This document shows, piece after piece, positions 1 through 10,084 of a DNA stretch of 64,000 nucleotides (position 1 is its first letter; each line of letters begins with the position of its first letter). Position numbers and translations under genes: made by a program. This DNA comes from Streptomyces endocoffeicus (GTDB lineage Bacteria; Actinomycetota; Actinomycetes; Streptomycetales; Streptomycetaceae): assembly GCF_016741935.1 (NCBI RefSeq), contig NZ_JAERRG010000001.1, forward strand, positions 1,302,001 to 1,366,000, in the 5' to 3' direction. Under the pieces are notes generated by a model, which did no database searches, was not told the DNA's origin, and saw nothing but the letters and a program-made list of their open reading frames with translations.

Positions 1-3000
1 GTCGGAGGTCAGCCGTCGCACAAGATGGTGGGCGATGCCCTCCGGGGTCGGATGTCTGAAGATCAGGGCCGCGGGCAGCCGCAGGCCCGTGGCGGCCGCG
101 AGGCGATCGCGCAGTTCGACGGCGGTCAGGGACTCGAAGCCCAGTTCCTTGAAACTGGCGTCCGCGTGCACCGCCTCGGCATCGGTGTGCCCCAGCACGG
201 TGGCGGCGTGGTCGCGCACCAGGCCGAGGAGGGTGCGGTACCGCTCCACGGCCGACAGCCGCGCCAGCCGGGCGGCCCAGTCGACGGACGACACGCCGGT
301 GACGGCAGCGGCGGCGCGCCGCCGTACGCTTCCGCCACCAGCACTCTCGGTCGCCACTCGGCCGGTGTTCAGGGACCGCAGCTGATCGGCGTCGGCGGGG
401 CGCAGCACCAGCGCGTCGATCGTCAGCACCGGGGCGCCCACGGCATCCGCGACGACGACCCTCAGTTCACGCTCACCGTCGGCCCCGGCGGTCTGCGGAC
501 GGGGGATGAGCCGGACGCGTACGGCGGTGGCCTCGGCCGCCCACAGAGACACACCGCTGATGGTGAACGGCAGCCACATCCGGCCGTTGTCCTCCTCCCC
601 CTGGGTCCGGTCCGTCCGGTCCATCCGGTCCATCCCGTCCGTCAGCAGCGTCGGATGCAGCACCGCGTCCAGCAGGGCGGGGTGAATCCCGAACCCACCG
701 GGCTCTCCCGCGGCCTTGGGCAGCTCCACATCGGCCAGCAGATCCGCGCCGTCCCGCCACACCGCGCGCAGCCCCTGGAACGCGGCGCCGTAGGCGTATC
801 CGGATGCGGCGATCCGTGCGTAGAACCCGTCGGTGTCCACCGGCCGCGCTCCGGACGGAGGCCAGGTCCCGGGCAACTCCCCCGACCGGCTTTCCGGTAC
901 GGCGGGGCCGAGGACGCCCACGGCATGGCACATCCAGTCGGTGTCGCCACCCGCGCGAAGGCCGTCGTCGGGGAGGGAGTAGAGCGCGATGTCGCGGCGT
1001 CCGTCGTCGACGGGTGGGCCCACCACCACCTGGACACACCGGCCGCCCGTCGCGGGCATCACCAGCGGCAGCCGCAGCGCGAGCTCCTCCACCGCACCGC
1101 AGCCGGCCTCGTCGGCGGCCCGCAGCGCCCACTCCACCAGCGCGGCGCCGGGCACCAGGGCCACGCCCGCCACCACATGGTCGGCGAGCCAGCCGTGCGT
1201 CCGCGGGGAGATACGTCCGGTCAGCACATGGCCACTGCCGTCGGCGAGCCGCACCGCGGCGCCCAGCAGCGGATGGTCCGCGGCCACCAGGCCGAGGGCG
1301 CCGGGGTCCCCCGCGCGCCCGCCGGGGGCGTCCAGCCAGTAGCGTCGACGCTGGAAGGCGTACGTGGGCAGATCGACCGTACGGGGCGCGGGGTCGGCCG
1401 GGAAGGCGGCCGACCAGTCCACCTCGGCCCCGGCGATGAACGCCTGCGCGACCGACTTGGTCAGCTGGGCCGAGTCCCCGTGGTCGCGCCGCAGGGTGGG
1501 CACCGCGGCGGCGCCGACCTCGGCGTGCTCGAAGCTCTCCCGCATCGCCATGGTGAGGACGGGGTGGGTGCTGGCCTCGATGAACACCCGATGCCCAGCC
1601 GCCAGCGACGCCTCGACGGCATCGGCGAACCGCACCCGCTCCCGCAGATTCCGCACCCAGTAGTCCGTGTTCAGGAGGGAAACATCGGTCCGGCCACCGG
1701 TCACGGTGGAGTAGAACACCACTCCGGACGAGGGCGTCCCGACCGGCTCAACTCCCCTGAGCAGCTCGGCGAGTTCCTCGGCGAGCTCATCGACCTGGGG
1801 ACTGTGCGAGGCGTAGTCCACCTCGATCATCCGCGCCCGCTCACCCGCCTCCTGGCAGGCGGCCATCACAGCGGCCACCTGCTCCGGCGGCCCGGACACC
1901 ACCGTGGACTCGGGCCCGTTCACCACCGCCACCACGACCGCGGCGGCCCGGTCGCCGAGCCCGGTCAGCAGCTCCTCGGCCCGCTCATGGCCCAGTGCCA
2001 GCGAGGCCATGGCGCCACCTCCGGCCAGTCGCCGCAATGCCTTGCTGCGCAGGGCCACGACCTTGGCGCCGTCCTCCAGGGTCAGCGCTCCGGCCACCAC
2101 GGCCGCCGCGATCTCGCCCTGGCTGTGCCCCACGACGGCGGCGGGGCGCACACCGTACTGGGCCCATACGGCGGCCAGGGACACCATCGCCGCCCAGAGC
2201 ACCGGCTGCACCACATCCACCCGGCTCAGATCGGCGGCGTCCTCGGCTCCCCGCAGGACATCGGTGAGCGACCAGTCGACGTGGGGCGCGAGGGCTCGTT
2301 CGCACTCCGCCACCCGGGCGGCGAACACCGGTGAGGTGTCCAGCAGTCCGGCGCCCATCCCGGCCCACTGTGAACCCTGCCCGGGGAACACCAGCACCGG
2401 GCCCGCGTCCACTGCCGCGCCGGAGCGGGTGGCACCCGGGCCCACCACGCCCGGATGCGTCTCGTCGGCCGCCAACGCCGCGAGGGCGGCGGTGAGTTCG
2501 TCACGGCTCCCGCCGACCACCACCGCGCGGTGGTCGAACGCCGTCCGGGTGGTGATCAGCGACCAGCCCACGTCCCGGGGCGACGGTGTGTCGTCGGCGG
2601 CCGTGTGGGCGGCCAACTCCCGGGCCTGTCCTCGGAGCGCTTCGGCGCTGCGGGCGGACAGCGCCCAGGGCACCGGCCGGTCGTCCTCGTCCGTCCGCGG
2701 GCCGCTGGGGACGGGTTCCGGTTCGGCGGCCTGCTCCACGATCAGATGCGCGTTGGTGCCGCTGATGCCGAAGGAGGACACGCCCGCGCGGCGGGGGTGT
2801 TCGTCGCGCGGCCACTCCACCGGCTCGGTCAGCAGCCGCACCGCGCCGCTGTCCCAGTTGACGTGCGGGCTGGGCGTGTCGATGTGCAAGGTGGCGGGCA
2901 GAAGTCCGTGCCGCATGGCCATCACCATCTTGATGACGCCCGCCACGCCGGCCGCGGCCTGGGTGTGGCCGATGTTGGACTTCAGCGAGCCCAGCCACAG

Positions 3001-6000
3001 GGGCCGCTCTTCGGGCCGCTCCCGCCCGTACGTGGCCAGCAACGCCTGCGCCTCGATCGGGTCGCCGAGGGTGGTTCCGGTGCCATGGGCCTCGACGGCG
3101 TCCACCTCGGACAGGGACAGCCGGGCATCGGCGAGCGCCTGGCGGATCACCCGCTGCTGGGAGGGGCCGTTGGGCGCGGTCAGGCCGTTGGAGGCGCCGT
3201 CCTGGTTGACGGCCGAGCCCCGGATCACCGCCAGCACCCGGTGGCCGTTCCGCCGGGCGTCGGACAGCCGCTCCAGGAGCAGCAGGCCGACGCCCTCGCC
3301 CCATCCGGTGCCGTCGGCGGCGGCCGCGAACGGCTTGCACCGCCCGTCGGGGGCCAGGCCCCGCTGCCGGGAGAAGCCGGTGAACATGCCGGGTGCGGCC
3401 ATCACCGTCACCCCTCCGGCCAGGGCGAGCGCGCATTCGCCCTGCCTCAGTGCCCGCACCGCGAGATGGATGGCCACGAGCGACGACGAACACGCCGTGT
3501 CCACCGACACCGCGGGCCCCTCCAGGCCGAAGGTGAACGCCACCCGGCCGGACACCACGCTCGGGGTGGAGCCGGTGAGCAGATGGCCGTCGAGCCCCTT
3601 GGGCGCCTCGTGCAGCCGGGGGCCGTAGTCCTGGGGCATCACTCCGACGAACACCCCGGTGGCGCTGGACTGGAGGGCGGTGGAGCGGAGGCCCGCCCGT
3701 TCGAAGGTCTGCCACGCGGTTTCCAGCAGCAGCCGCTGCTGTGGGTCGGTGGCGAGCGCCTCCCGGGGGCTGATCCCGAAGAATTCCGCGTCGAATTCCG
3801 GTGCGTCGTAGAGGAAGCCGCCCTCGTGAGCGTAGCTGGTGCCGGGGCGGTCCTGGTCGGGGTCGAAGAGTCCGGCCAGGTCCCAGCCGCGGTCCCGGGG
3901 GAACTCCCCGATCGCGTCGACGCCCTCGGCCACCAGCCGCCACAGCGCCTCGGGCGAGTCGACGCCGCCGGGGAAGCGGCAGCCCATGGCCACCACGGCG
4001 ATCGGCTCGCCGGCGTCGCGCGGTGCGGGTGCCGTTGACGCGGGCGGGGTGGCGGCGGGGCTGGTGTGGGCCCGCAGATGGTCGGCGACAGCCAGGGGGG
4101 TGGGGTGGTCGAAGGTGAGCGTGGCGGTCAGGGGCAGTCCGGTGGCGGCGCCGAGGCGCTCGCTCAGTTCGGTCGCCGCGAGCGAGTCGAAGCCCAGCTC
4201 CTTGAAGGTGAGGCCGGGATCGATGGAGTCCGGCTCGGAGTGTCCGAGGACGAGTGCCACCTGGGTCCGCACGACCTCCAGCGGGTCCCGGTCCGGACCC
4301 GTTGTGCCGGGCTCGGCCGGCTCTCCCGCGGGCGCTGCCTGGTCCGGGGCGGCCTCCGTCCGGGTGATGTGAGTGGCCCGCGCGGTGGATTCGGGTGTGG
4401 TGCCGGGCCAGTAGCGGTCCCGCTGGAAGGCGTACGTCGGCAGGGGGACCCGCTGCCGGGGGTGCCCGCCGCAGGCCCGGCCCCAGGCCACCTCGGCGCC
4501 GCGGACATACGCCTCGGCCATGGCGGCGGCGAAGGTGCGCACCTCGGGGCGGTCGCGGCGCAGCGCCGCCACGGCGGCCGGGCGTGGCCGCCCGGGGGCC
4601 GGTCCGGGCTGTGCGGTGAGGCATTCGCGGGTCATGGCGGTGAGTGGGGCGTCCGGCCCGAGTTCGAGGAAGGTGGTGACACCGGTGTCCAGGAGGGTGT
4701 GCACACCGTCCATGAAGCGCACCGCGTGGCGGGCGTGCCGGGCCCAGTAGTCCGGTGCGGCGAGCTCCGAGGCGGTGGCGAGCCGTCCCGTCACATTGGA
4801 GACGAGGGGGATGGCCGGTGCGGAGAAGGCCAGTCCGGAGGCGACGGCGCGCAGTTCGTCGAGCATGGTGTCCATGTGCGGCGAGTGGAAGGCGTGGCTG
4901 ACCTTCAGCAGCCGGGCCTTGCGGCCACGCTCGCGCCAGGCGGCGGCGGTCGCGTGGACGGCGTCGTGGTCGCCCGAAATCACCACGGAGAACGGGCCGT
5001 TGACGGCGGCGAGGTCCAGCCGGTCCTCCCATCCGGCGAGCAGTCCCGCGGCCTCGTCCGGATCGGCCTGCAGCGCGGCCATGGCACCCGTCGCCGTGAT
5101 GGACTGCATCAACCGGCCGCGGGCGGCCACCAGGGTGCAGGCGTCGGGCAGGGTGAGCACGCCGGCCACATGGGCCGCGGAGATCTCGCCGACCGAGTGG
5201 CCCATCAGATGGCCGGGGGTGAGCCCCCAGGACTCGGCCAGCCGGTACAGGGCCACCTCGATGGCGAACAGCGCGGGCTGGGTGTACGCGGTGTGGTCGA
5301 GCAACGCCGCTCGCGGGGAAGGGGATTGGGCGAACATCACCTCGCGCAACGGCTCCGCCAACTGCCCGTCCAGACGGTCGCACACCTCGTCCAGCGCCGC
5401 GGCGAAGACCGGGTAGGCGGCGTACAGTTCACGCCCCATGGCCACTCGCTGACTGCCCTGGCCGCTGAAGAGGACGGCGAGACCGCCGCCCGTGGCCCTG
5501 CCCCGCACCACTCCGGCGGTCTCCATGCCGTCGGCCAGCGCGTCCAGTCCGCTCAGCAGCTCTTCGGTGCCCTCGCCGAGAATCACGGTGCGGTGCCCGA
5601 AGGCGGTCCGGGTGGTGGCCAGGGAGTGTCCGATGTCGGTCGGGGAGTGGCCGTCGTGGTCCGCCAGATGGTCCCGCAGCCGCCCGGCCTGGGCACGCAG
5701 CGCCGCGGGCGTCTTCGCGGAGATCGGCCAGGCCACCACGGGGGGTGTGGGGGTGTCGGCCGGTGCGGACGTGGACCCGGGTGAGGGTGTTTCGCCGAGG
5801 ACGAGATGGCAGTTGGTGCCGCCCATCCCGAAGGAGCTGACCCCGGCGAGCAGCGGCCGGTCCGGACGGGGCCACTCGCCGAGCCGGTCCTGGACCCGCA
5901 GTCCGAGTTCGGCCAGCGGGATCCGCGGGTTCGGGGTGGCGAAGTGAAGGCTGGCCGGCAGTCGGCGGTGGGTGATGCCGAGGGCGGTCTTGAGCAGTCC

Positions 6001-7185
6001 GACGATGCCCGAGGCGCCCTCGAGGTGGCCCACGTTGGTCTTGGCGGAGCCGACGAGCAGCGGTGTGCCGTCGGTCCGTACGGTGCCGAGCGCGGCGCCG
6101 AGGGCCGTCGCCTCGACGGGGTCGCCGACGGGGGTTCCGGTGCCGTGCAGCTCGACGTACTGAATCTCGTCGGGTGAGACTCCGGCCCGCCGGTGGGCGG
6201 TGCGCACCACGTCCTCCTGGGCCGCCGGGCTGGGGGACGTCAGCCCGTCGGTGGCACCGTCGTTGTTGACGGCGCTCGCGTGGATGACGCAGTACACCGG
6301 GTCGCCGTCGCGTACGGCCGCGGCGAGTGGTTTGAGGAGGACCACCGCGCCGCCCTCGCCACGCACGAAGCCGTTGGCACGGGCGTCGAAGGTGTGGCAG
6401 CGCCCGTCCGGGGAGAGCCCGCCGAACTGGGCGGCGGCGGCCGCCATGCTGTCCTCGGTGAGGATGAGGTTGACGCCTCCGGCCAGGGCCAGGGCGCACT
6501 CCTGGCGGCGCAGGCTCTCGCAGGCGGTGTGCACGGCCACCAGCGAGGAGGACTGTGCGGTGTCGACGGTGAGGCTCGGGCCCCGCAGACCGTAGCCGTA
6601 GGAGACCCGGTTGGCGATGATGCTGCGGTGGACACCGGTCATCGCGTGCCGGGTGGCCGCGGTGGCGTCCCGGCGCAGGAGGGCGGCGTACTCGTCCCAG
6701 ATGGCGCCGACGAACACACCGGTCGGGCTGTCCTTCAGCGTTCCGGGCCGGATACCCGCGTCCTCGAACGCCTCCCAGGCGAGTTCGAGCATCAGCCGCT
6801 GCTGGGGGTCCATGGCCGTGGCCTCGCGGGGCGAGATGCCGAAGAAGGAGGCGTCGAAGGTGTCGACGCGGTCCAGGAAGCCGCCGTACCAGGTCGGCGC
6901 CAACCGGTCGGAACCGTCGCTGGCGGGGCCGTTGGTAGCGGGGCTGTCGCTGACGGGACCGTCGGCGGCGGGGCCGTTGGTGGCGGCGCCATCCGTAGCG
7001 GGGCCATCGGCGGCGGGGCCGGTCCGGCGGCGGTCGTCCGGCATGGTGGTGATGGCGTTCCCGCCCTGCCGCAGCAGCTGCCAGAAGGCCGACGGGCTGG
7101 GTGCGTTCGGCAGGCGGCAGGCCATTCCCACCACGGCGATGGGCTCCGCGTGCTGAGGTGTGCGGGTGGGCTCGGCGCTATCCAT
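1..7185 (-). CDS. Modular type I polyketide synthase, loading module plus module 1 (C-terminus beyond left edge)
   Basis: The gene reads right to left; 2395 codons are visible and no stop is reached before the edge. Domains by residue: KSQ about 14-470, AT about 570-870, ACP about 960-1035 (GFDSL), KS about 1062-1490 (DTACSSS), AT about 1600-1900, DH about 1955-2240 ([10 protein letters not shown] and HPALLDAV), ACP about 2310-2395 (GFESL). The first KS reads DTAQSSS, so the active-site Cys is Gln; such KSQ domains decarboxylate the loaded extender to make the starter. The loading AT has GHSVG and HAFH (malonyl type); the module 1 AT has GHSQG and YASH (methylmalonyl type). Inference: acetate starter, then a methylmalonate extension. 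The second ACP follows the DH directly, so module 1 has no KR. The ATG at 7185 lies 14 residues before the KS motif and has only a weak ribosome site. The final product is not deducible. Confidence 0.95.
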   Translation of the reverse strand, partial: MDSAEPTRTPQHAEPIAVVGMACRLPNAPSPSAFWQLLRQGGNAITTMPDDRRRTGPAADGPATDGAATNGPAADGPVSDSPATNGPASDGSDRLAPTWYGGFLDRVDTFDASFFGISPREATAMDPQQRLMLELAWEAFEDAGIRPGTLKDSPTGVFVGAIWDEYAALLRRDATAATRHAMTGVHRSIIANRVSYGYGLRGPSLTVDTAQSSSLVAVHTACESLRRQECALALAGGVNLILTEDSMAAAAAQFGGLSPDGRCHTFDARANGFVRGEGGAVVLLKPLAAAVRDGDPVYCVIHASAVNNDGATDGLTSPSPAAQEDVVRTAHRRAGVSPDEIQYVELHGTGTPVGDPVEATALGAALGTVRTDGTPLLVGSAKTNVGHLEGASGIVGLLKTALGITHRRLPASLHFATPNPRIPLAELGLRVQDRLGEWPRPDRPLLAGVSSFGMGGTNCHLVLGETPSPGSTSAPADTPTPPVVAWPISAKTPAALRAQAGRLRDHLADHDGHSPTDIGHSLATTRTAFGHRTVILGEGTEELLSGLDALADGMETAGVVRGRATGGGLAVLFSGQGSQRVAMGRELYAAYPVFAAALDEVCDRLDGQLAEPLREVMFAQSPSPRAALLDHTAYTQPALFAIEVALYRLAESWGLTPGHLMGHSVGEISAAHVAGVLTLPDACTLVAARGRLMQSITATGAMAALQADPDEAAGLLAGWEDRLDLAAVNGPFSVVISGDHDAVHATAAAWRERGRKARLLKVSHAFHSPHMDTMLDELRAVASGLAFSAPAIPLVSNVTGRLATASELAAPDYWARHARHAVRFMDGVHTLLDTGVTTFLELGPDAPLTAMTRECLTAQPGPAPGRPRPAAVAALRRDRPEVRTFAAAMAEAYVRGAEVAWGRACGGHPRQRVPLPTYAFQRDRYWPGTTPESTARATHITRTEAAPDQAAPAGEPAEPGTTGPDRDPLEVVRTQVALVLGHSEPDSIDPGLTFKELGFDSLAATELSERLGAATGLPLTATLTFDHPTPLAVADHLRAHTSPAATPPASTAPAPRDAGEPIAVVAMGCRFPGGVDSPEALWRLVAEGVDAIGEFPRDRGWDLAGLFDPDQDRPGTSYAHEGGFLYDAPEFDAEFFGISPREALATDPQQRLLLETAWQTFERAGLRSTALQSSATGVFVGVMPQDYGPRLHEAPKGLDGHLLTGSTPSVVSGRVAFTFGLEGPAVSVDTACSSSLVAIHLAVRALRQGECALALAGGVTVMAAPGMFTGFSRQRGLAPDGRCKPFAAAADGTGWGEGVGLLLLERLSDARRNGHRVLAVIRGSAVNQDGASNGLTAPNGPSQQRVIRQALADARLSLSEVDAVEAHGTGTTLGDPIEAQALLATYGRERPEERPLWLGSLKSNIGHTQAAAGVAGVIKMVMAMRHGLLPATLHIDTPSPHVNWDSGAVRLLTEPVEWPRDEHPRRAGVSSFGISGTNAHLIVEQAAEPEPVPSGPRTDEDDRPVPWALSARSAEALRGQARELAAHTAADDTPSPRDVGWSLITTRTAFDHRAVVVGGSRDELTAALAALAADETHPGVVGPGATRSGAAVDAGPVLVFPGQGSQWAGMGAGLLDTSPVFAARVAECERALAPHVDWSLTDVLRGAEDAADLSRVDVVQPVLWAAMVSLAAVWAQYGVRPAAVVGHSQGEIAAAVVAGALTLEDGAKVVALRSKALRRLAGGGAMASLALGHERAEELLTGLGDRAAAVVVAVVNGPESTVVSGPPEQVAAVMAACQEAGERARMIEVDYASHSPQVDELAEELAELLRGVEPVGTPSSGVVFYSTVTGGRTDVSLLNTDYWVRNLRERVRFADAVEASLAAGHRVFIEASTHPVLTMAMRESFEHAEVGAAAVPTLRRDHGDSAQLTKSVAQAFIAGAEVDWSAAFPADPAPRTVDLPTYAFQRRRYWLDAPGGRAGDPGALGLVAADHPLLGAAVRLADGSGHVLTGRISPRTHGWLADHVVAGVALVPGAALVEWALRAADEAGCGAVEELALRLPLVMPATGGRCVQVVVGPPVDDGRRDIALYSLPDDGLRAGGDTDWMCHAVGVLGPAVPESRSGELPGTWPPSGARPVDTDGFYARIAASGYAYGAAFQGLRAVWRDGADLLADVELPKAAGEPGGFGIHPALLDAVLHPTLLTDGMDRMDRTDRTQGEEDNGRMWLPFTISGVSLWAAEATAVRVRLIPRPQTAGADGERELRVVVADAVGAPVLTIDALVLRPADADQLRSLNTGRVATESAGGGSVRRRAAAAVTGVSSVDWAARLARLSAVERYRTLLGLVRDHAATVLGHTDAEAVHADASFKELGFESLTAVELRDRLAAATGLRLPAALIFRHPTPEGIAHHLVRRLTSD

Positions 7186-7231
7186 CGCACCCCATACGGC
7201 GCTCGGCGAACGGCTGCGTGTTCGTGGTCAT
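7178..7231 (-). CDS. Putative 17-codon upstream ORF overlapping the PKS start
   Basis: An ATG at 7231 is preceded by GGGAG at a spacing of 8, a much better ribosome site than that of the PKS ATG at 7185. It encodes 17 residues ([17 protein letters not shown]) and its TAG overlaps the PKS start by 8 bases in another frame. This is what a leader ORF that couples translation into the PKS would look like. No homology is recognised. It may not make a stable peptide. Confidence 0.35.
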   Translation of the reverse strand: MTTNTQPFAERRMGCDG

Positions 7232-7294
7232 GGGCGGCACTCCCGCTCCGGATTGATGATCGGTGCGAGCACGTGGCCCATCGTGGGGCTCGGT

Positions 7295-7335
7295 TCTAAA
7301 GCAAGACCAAATAGGCCACGGCCGGTGACTTTAGA
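7295..7335. promoter_or_regulatory. Inverted repeat TCTAAAG / CTTTAGA in the divergent PKS-methyltransferase promoter region
   Basis: Perfect 7-base arms at 7295-7301 and 7329-7335 flank a 27-base spacer, in an AT-richer part of the 198-base gap between the divergent PKS side (7231) and the methyltransferase (7430). The position suits an operator or two half-sites for a shared regulator. The binding protein is unknown. Confidence 0.3.
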
Positions 7336-7429
7336 GACGCGTTACCGGAACCCCGGACGATCGCTTGAGCGGGTGAGCCTTTATGTGCCCTGGGCCGACC
7401 CGATCTTTCGAGCACACAGGAGGAGTGCC

Positions 7430-8242
7430 ATGACCTCTCCCTCGGCCGTGCCCCCGGGCGGCACGGTGTCGGACTACTACAGCTCGCTGGGCCCGCTTCT
7501 GCAGATGGCGTGGGACGACAACTTCCACTTCGGCTACTGGGACGGCCCGTCCGATACCCGTTCGGTCCAAGAGGCCACCGATCGCTTCACGGATCTGCTG
7601 ATCGAACGGCTGCGGGTAGGGCCGGGCGACCGGGTGCTGGATGTCGGCTGTGGTATCGGGAAACCGGCGATGCGGCTGGCGTCCGCCACCGGCGCCAATG
7701 TCCTGGGCGTCACGATCAGCGAGCTCCAGGTCAAACAGGCGACCGAATCCGCCCGGCTGGCCGAGCTGTCCGACCGGGTGGCATTCCAATACGCCGACGC
7801 CATGGCGATGCCTTTCGACGGCGCGGCTTTCGACGCCGTACTCGCATTCGAATCGATCAATCACATGGACCGTCCGACGGCGCTGCGGGAGATGGCCCGT
7901 GTGCTGCGGCCGGGAGGCCGGGTGGTGCTCACGGATGTCACCCCGCCGAGCGACGGCAGCTATCAGCCGGACGACGATCCCGCTGTGGTCACCTCGCTGA
8001 CCCGGCTGGAGGACTGGCCCGGTCTGGTCGGTGACGCCGGGCTGGTGCTCGATGAGCTGACCGATGTCACCGAGAACACCAAGGACACCGCCAATCGCAT
8101 GATCGACGGCATCCTGCGCTGTCGCCGGGAGTTCGAGGCGCGCCACGGGGTCAGCGTGCAGGAGGTGCTGGACGCCGCCAAGTCGGCGCTGCCCACCGTG
8201 CCCAGCGCCGGCTGCGCCATCGTGGTGGCCCACAAGCCCTGA
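7430..8242 (+). CDS. SAM-dependent methyltransferase (RebM-like, class I)
   Basis: A 270-residue class I methyltransferase. Motif I is VLDVGCGIGKPAMRLA (residues about 67-82), followed by the acidic loop and post-motif YADAMAMPF typical of RebM-like natural-product O-methyltransferases; the ARVLRPGG motif is also present. The ATG at 7430 follows ACAGGAGGAG at good spacing; reading frame continues upstream but without a comparable start. It is divergent from the modular PKS, so it may tailor that product. Substrate and whether O-, N- or C-methylation occurs cannot be told from sequence. Confidence 0.85.
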   Translation: MTSPSAVPPGGTVSDYYSSLGPLLQMAWDDNFHFGYWDGPSDTRSVQEATDRFTDLLIERLRVGPGDRVLDVGCGIGKPAMRLASATGANVLGVTISELQVKQATESARLAELSDRVAFQYADAMAMPFDGAAFDAVLAFESINHMDRPTALREMARVLRPGGRVVLTDVTPPSDGSYQPDDDPAVVTSLTRLEDWPGLVGDAGLVLDELTDVTENTKDTANRMIDGILRCRREFEARHGVSVQEVLDAAKSALPTVPSAGCAIVVAHKP

Positions 8243-8957
8243 ATCGGCGGCAAACCTGACGGTTATTCGAGAATCCTTCATGGGTCCCGCGCAGACGGAA
8301 TTCTCCGCTCCTCATCAAAGCGGCACCAAGGGGCCCATGATCTCGCAAGATGCGCTTGTCCCGGCCGATGTGATCCGCGTATTCTCATTCGCGGACTGCA
8401 ACACCTCAAGTGCGGGATATCCGGACTCCGATCTTCCGGACTGTATTGCGAATACCCGCTCCGCACCGTCGAGGACGCCGCCTCGAGGGCGCGTATATCC
8501 GGATTCTAGGTGAGGTGGGTAGTCATAGGACTCGCTTACGATGTGGGGCACCTGCCGAAGGCGACGACCTCGTCCATCCTCTGATTCCTCGGCAGGTCCC
8601 CGATAAAAGAGGGGTGAGTAATGGCAGTCGCGAACGGCGTGCGTCAGTGGATCCGGCGGCACCGCCCGTACCCGTCCAGTGCGGAGCGGCCGGACCACTT
8701 TCCACACGCAAGCGGCTCGGCAAGCGCCCACTTCCCATCCCCTTCGGGGTCGCCGGACTCCGGGGACGTGACAATTCCAGCGCGCCACCCGGACGGCAGG
8801 GGTCGACGGTCCGCATGGACCGCCAGAGCCCGACCCGCACACGCGTTCGCCTCCGGAAGCAGACCGCCCTCGAAATCGAGAGAACACACAGACAACCCCG
8901 CGGGCAATTCCGGCAAAGACGCCGACTGTCCCATGACCGCACTCGTCGGCGACTCGG
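8243..8957. other. 715-base non-genic region upstream of the SARP gene; candidate regulatory repeats
   Basis: No convincing gene is seen. Base composition is more balanced than in the neighbours, as in promoter DNA. There are three copies of a CCGGACT/CCGGATT element (8421-8427, 8436-8442, 8499-8505; the first two 15 bases apart) and a direct repeat TCGAGGACGC / TCGAGGGCGC at 8469-8478 and 8483-8492. Direct heptameric repeats are the usual type of SARP target, so autoregulation is possible, but the spacing does not match the classic 11-base period. A TACGAT at about 8535 could be a -10 box. A weak 119-codon frame (8621-8980) with GAGGGG ahead of it overlaps the SARP start; its codon use is poor. 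Confidence 0.4.
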
Positions 8958-9740
8958 ATGGGGCACATCGTGCGATATGAGATCATGGGACCTCTCCGCG
9001 TAGTGGAAGAGGAGAGGAAATTAACCGTCAGGGCGCGGAAGATCGAGGTCCTGTTAACCGTCCTCCTCGTCCGCGCCGATCAAGTGGTCCCGATCGACCA
9101 GCTCATCACGGAGATCTGGGGAGAGTATCCACCGCGCCGGGCGATCGCCGGGCTCCATGTGTATGTCTCCCAGATCCGTAAGTTCCTGCGCCGGCCCGGC
9201 CAGAGCGAAAGTCCCGTTATCACCCGCCCGCCGGGATATGTCCTGCGGCTGGGCCACGACCGCCTCGACTTCCACTGCTTCGAACGGCTGGTGTACGAGG
9301 GCCGGGACCATCTGCGGGAGCTGCGTTACCAGCAGGCCACGGCGACTTTCGAAAGCGCACTCGATCTCTGGCGCGATCCACTGCTGGACGACGTATGCCA
9401 TGGGCCGATCCTCGAAGGCTTTCAGACCTGGCTGAAAGAAGCCCGGCTGGAATGCATCGAGATGCTGACGGATTCCCGGCTCATGCTCGGCCGCCATCGC
9501 GAGCTGGTGAGCGATCTGTATCAGCTGACCACCGAACATCCCTTGCGGGAGGCACTGCACCGTCAGTTGATGCTGGCGCTCTACCGCTGTGGCCGCCGGG
9601 CGGACGCCTTGCATGTGTATCAAGCGGCGCGCAAGACACTCAATGAGGAACTCGGGCTCGAACCGTGCCGGGCCCTGCAGGACATGCAGCGGGCCATCCT
9701 CACCTCGGATGACCGACTGGAACTGCATGTTCCCGCTTGA
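8958..9740 (+). CDS. SARP-family transcriptional activator
   Basis: A 260-residue Streptomyces antibiotic regulatory protein. The N-terminal OmpR-like winged helix (about 5-100) includes KIEVLLTVLLVRADQVV and the RPPGYVL end motif; the bacterial transcriptional activation domain (about 105-250) contains DLWRDPLL, EHPLREALH and LALYRCGRRADALHVYQ. No NB-ARC domain is present, so it is a small SARP. Such proteins bind direct repeats next to -35 boxes and activate biosynthetic operons. Codons 22 (9021) and 33 (9054) are TTA, the rare leucine codon read by bldA tRNA, suggesting developmental control. The start could instead be GTG at 8970. It is followed closely by the DUF5988-type gene. The modular PKS locus is the nearest plausible target. 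Confidence 0.9.
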   Translation: MGHIVRYEIMGPLRVVEEERKLTVRARKIEVLLTVLLVRADQVVPIDQLITEIWGEYPPRRAIAGLHVYVSQIRKFLRRPGQSESPVITRPPGYVLRLGHDRLDFHCFERLVYEGRDHLRELRYQQATATFESALDLWRDPLLDDVCHGPILEGFQTWLKEARLECIEMLTDSRLMLGRHRELVSDLYQLTTEHPLREALHRQLMLALYRCGRRADALHVYQAARKTLNEELGLEPCRALQDMQRAILTSDDRLELHVPA

Positions 9741-9767
9741 GGAGGACGGCGTAAGGAGGTGGAGATA

Positions 9768-9998
9768 TTGAGCGAACACATCAGATATCTGTCCGAGGGC
9801 ACTCCGATCGAGGTCGTCCTCGAAGGCGGACCGGACGATCTGCCCCGGGCATTCAGGGCCGGGCGGTCGACCCTCACCAGCAAGAAGCTCAAAATCCAGC
9901 ACCGCAATGGATACGAGCACTTCGAACTCGTCAACGATTCCGCTGACATCACCACAGCGATCTTTCGCTGGACCATGCGTACGAAAATCGCCGAGTAG
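9768..9998 (+). CDS. Small protein resembling the DUF5988 family
   Basis: A 76-residue protein of unknown function with IEVVLEGGPDDLPR near the N-terminus and KLKIQHRNGYEHFE plus FRWTMRTKIAE at the C-terminus, which I recognise as DUF5988-like. These small proteins are often found next to SARP genes in Streptomyces clusters. Start choice: AAGGAGG at 9753-9759 sits 8 bases before TTG 9768, the best spacing; a GTG at 9759 overlaps that ribosome site and is less likely. It lies 27 bases after the SARP stop, so the two are probably one operon. No enzymatic motif or membrane segment is seen. Confidence 0.75.
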   Translation: MSEHIRYLSEGTPIEVVLEGGPDDLPRAFRAGRSTLTSKKLKIQHRNGYEHFELVNDSADITTAIFRWTMRTKIAE

Positions 9999-10015
9999 CC
10001 TCCATGGCTCCGGAA

Positions 10016-10059
10016 CCCCGGGATCGCCGACCGGCCACCGCCGGCCGGTGGTCCCGGGG
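10016..10059 (+). terminator. Strong hairpin after the SARP operon
   Basis: An outer 8-base stem CCCCGGGA / TCCCGGGG (10016-10023 and 10052-10059) encloses an inner ACCGGCC / GGCCGGT stem. It starts 17 bases after the DUF5988 stop and ends shortly before the GGAGG of the peptidase gene. There is no U-tract. It may end the SARP operon or sit in the peptidase leader. Confidence 0.5.
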
Positions 10060-10084
10060 CGGGGGTCGTGGCCAGGAGGTCCGT

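Noticed and set aside
25..2334. Long plus-strand open frame of 769 codons opposite the modular PKS gene
   Set aside because: It is the antisense shadow of a high-GC PKS gene: Arg/Gly/His/Gln-rich, no recognisable domain, while the opposite strand shows complete KS, AT, DH and ACP motifs.
2501..5383. 960-codon minus-strand open frame inside the PKS gene
   Set aside because: It lies in another frame of the same PKS gene and is Arg/Pro/Gly-rich nonsense; the true frame runs through uninterrupted from 7185.
8621..8980. 119-codon plus-strand ORF ahead of and overlapping the SARP start, with GAGGGG upstream
   Set aside because: Codon use is not GC3-biased like the true genes, the sequence is low in order and it overlaps the SARP start; kept only as a note under the leader region.
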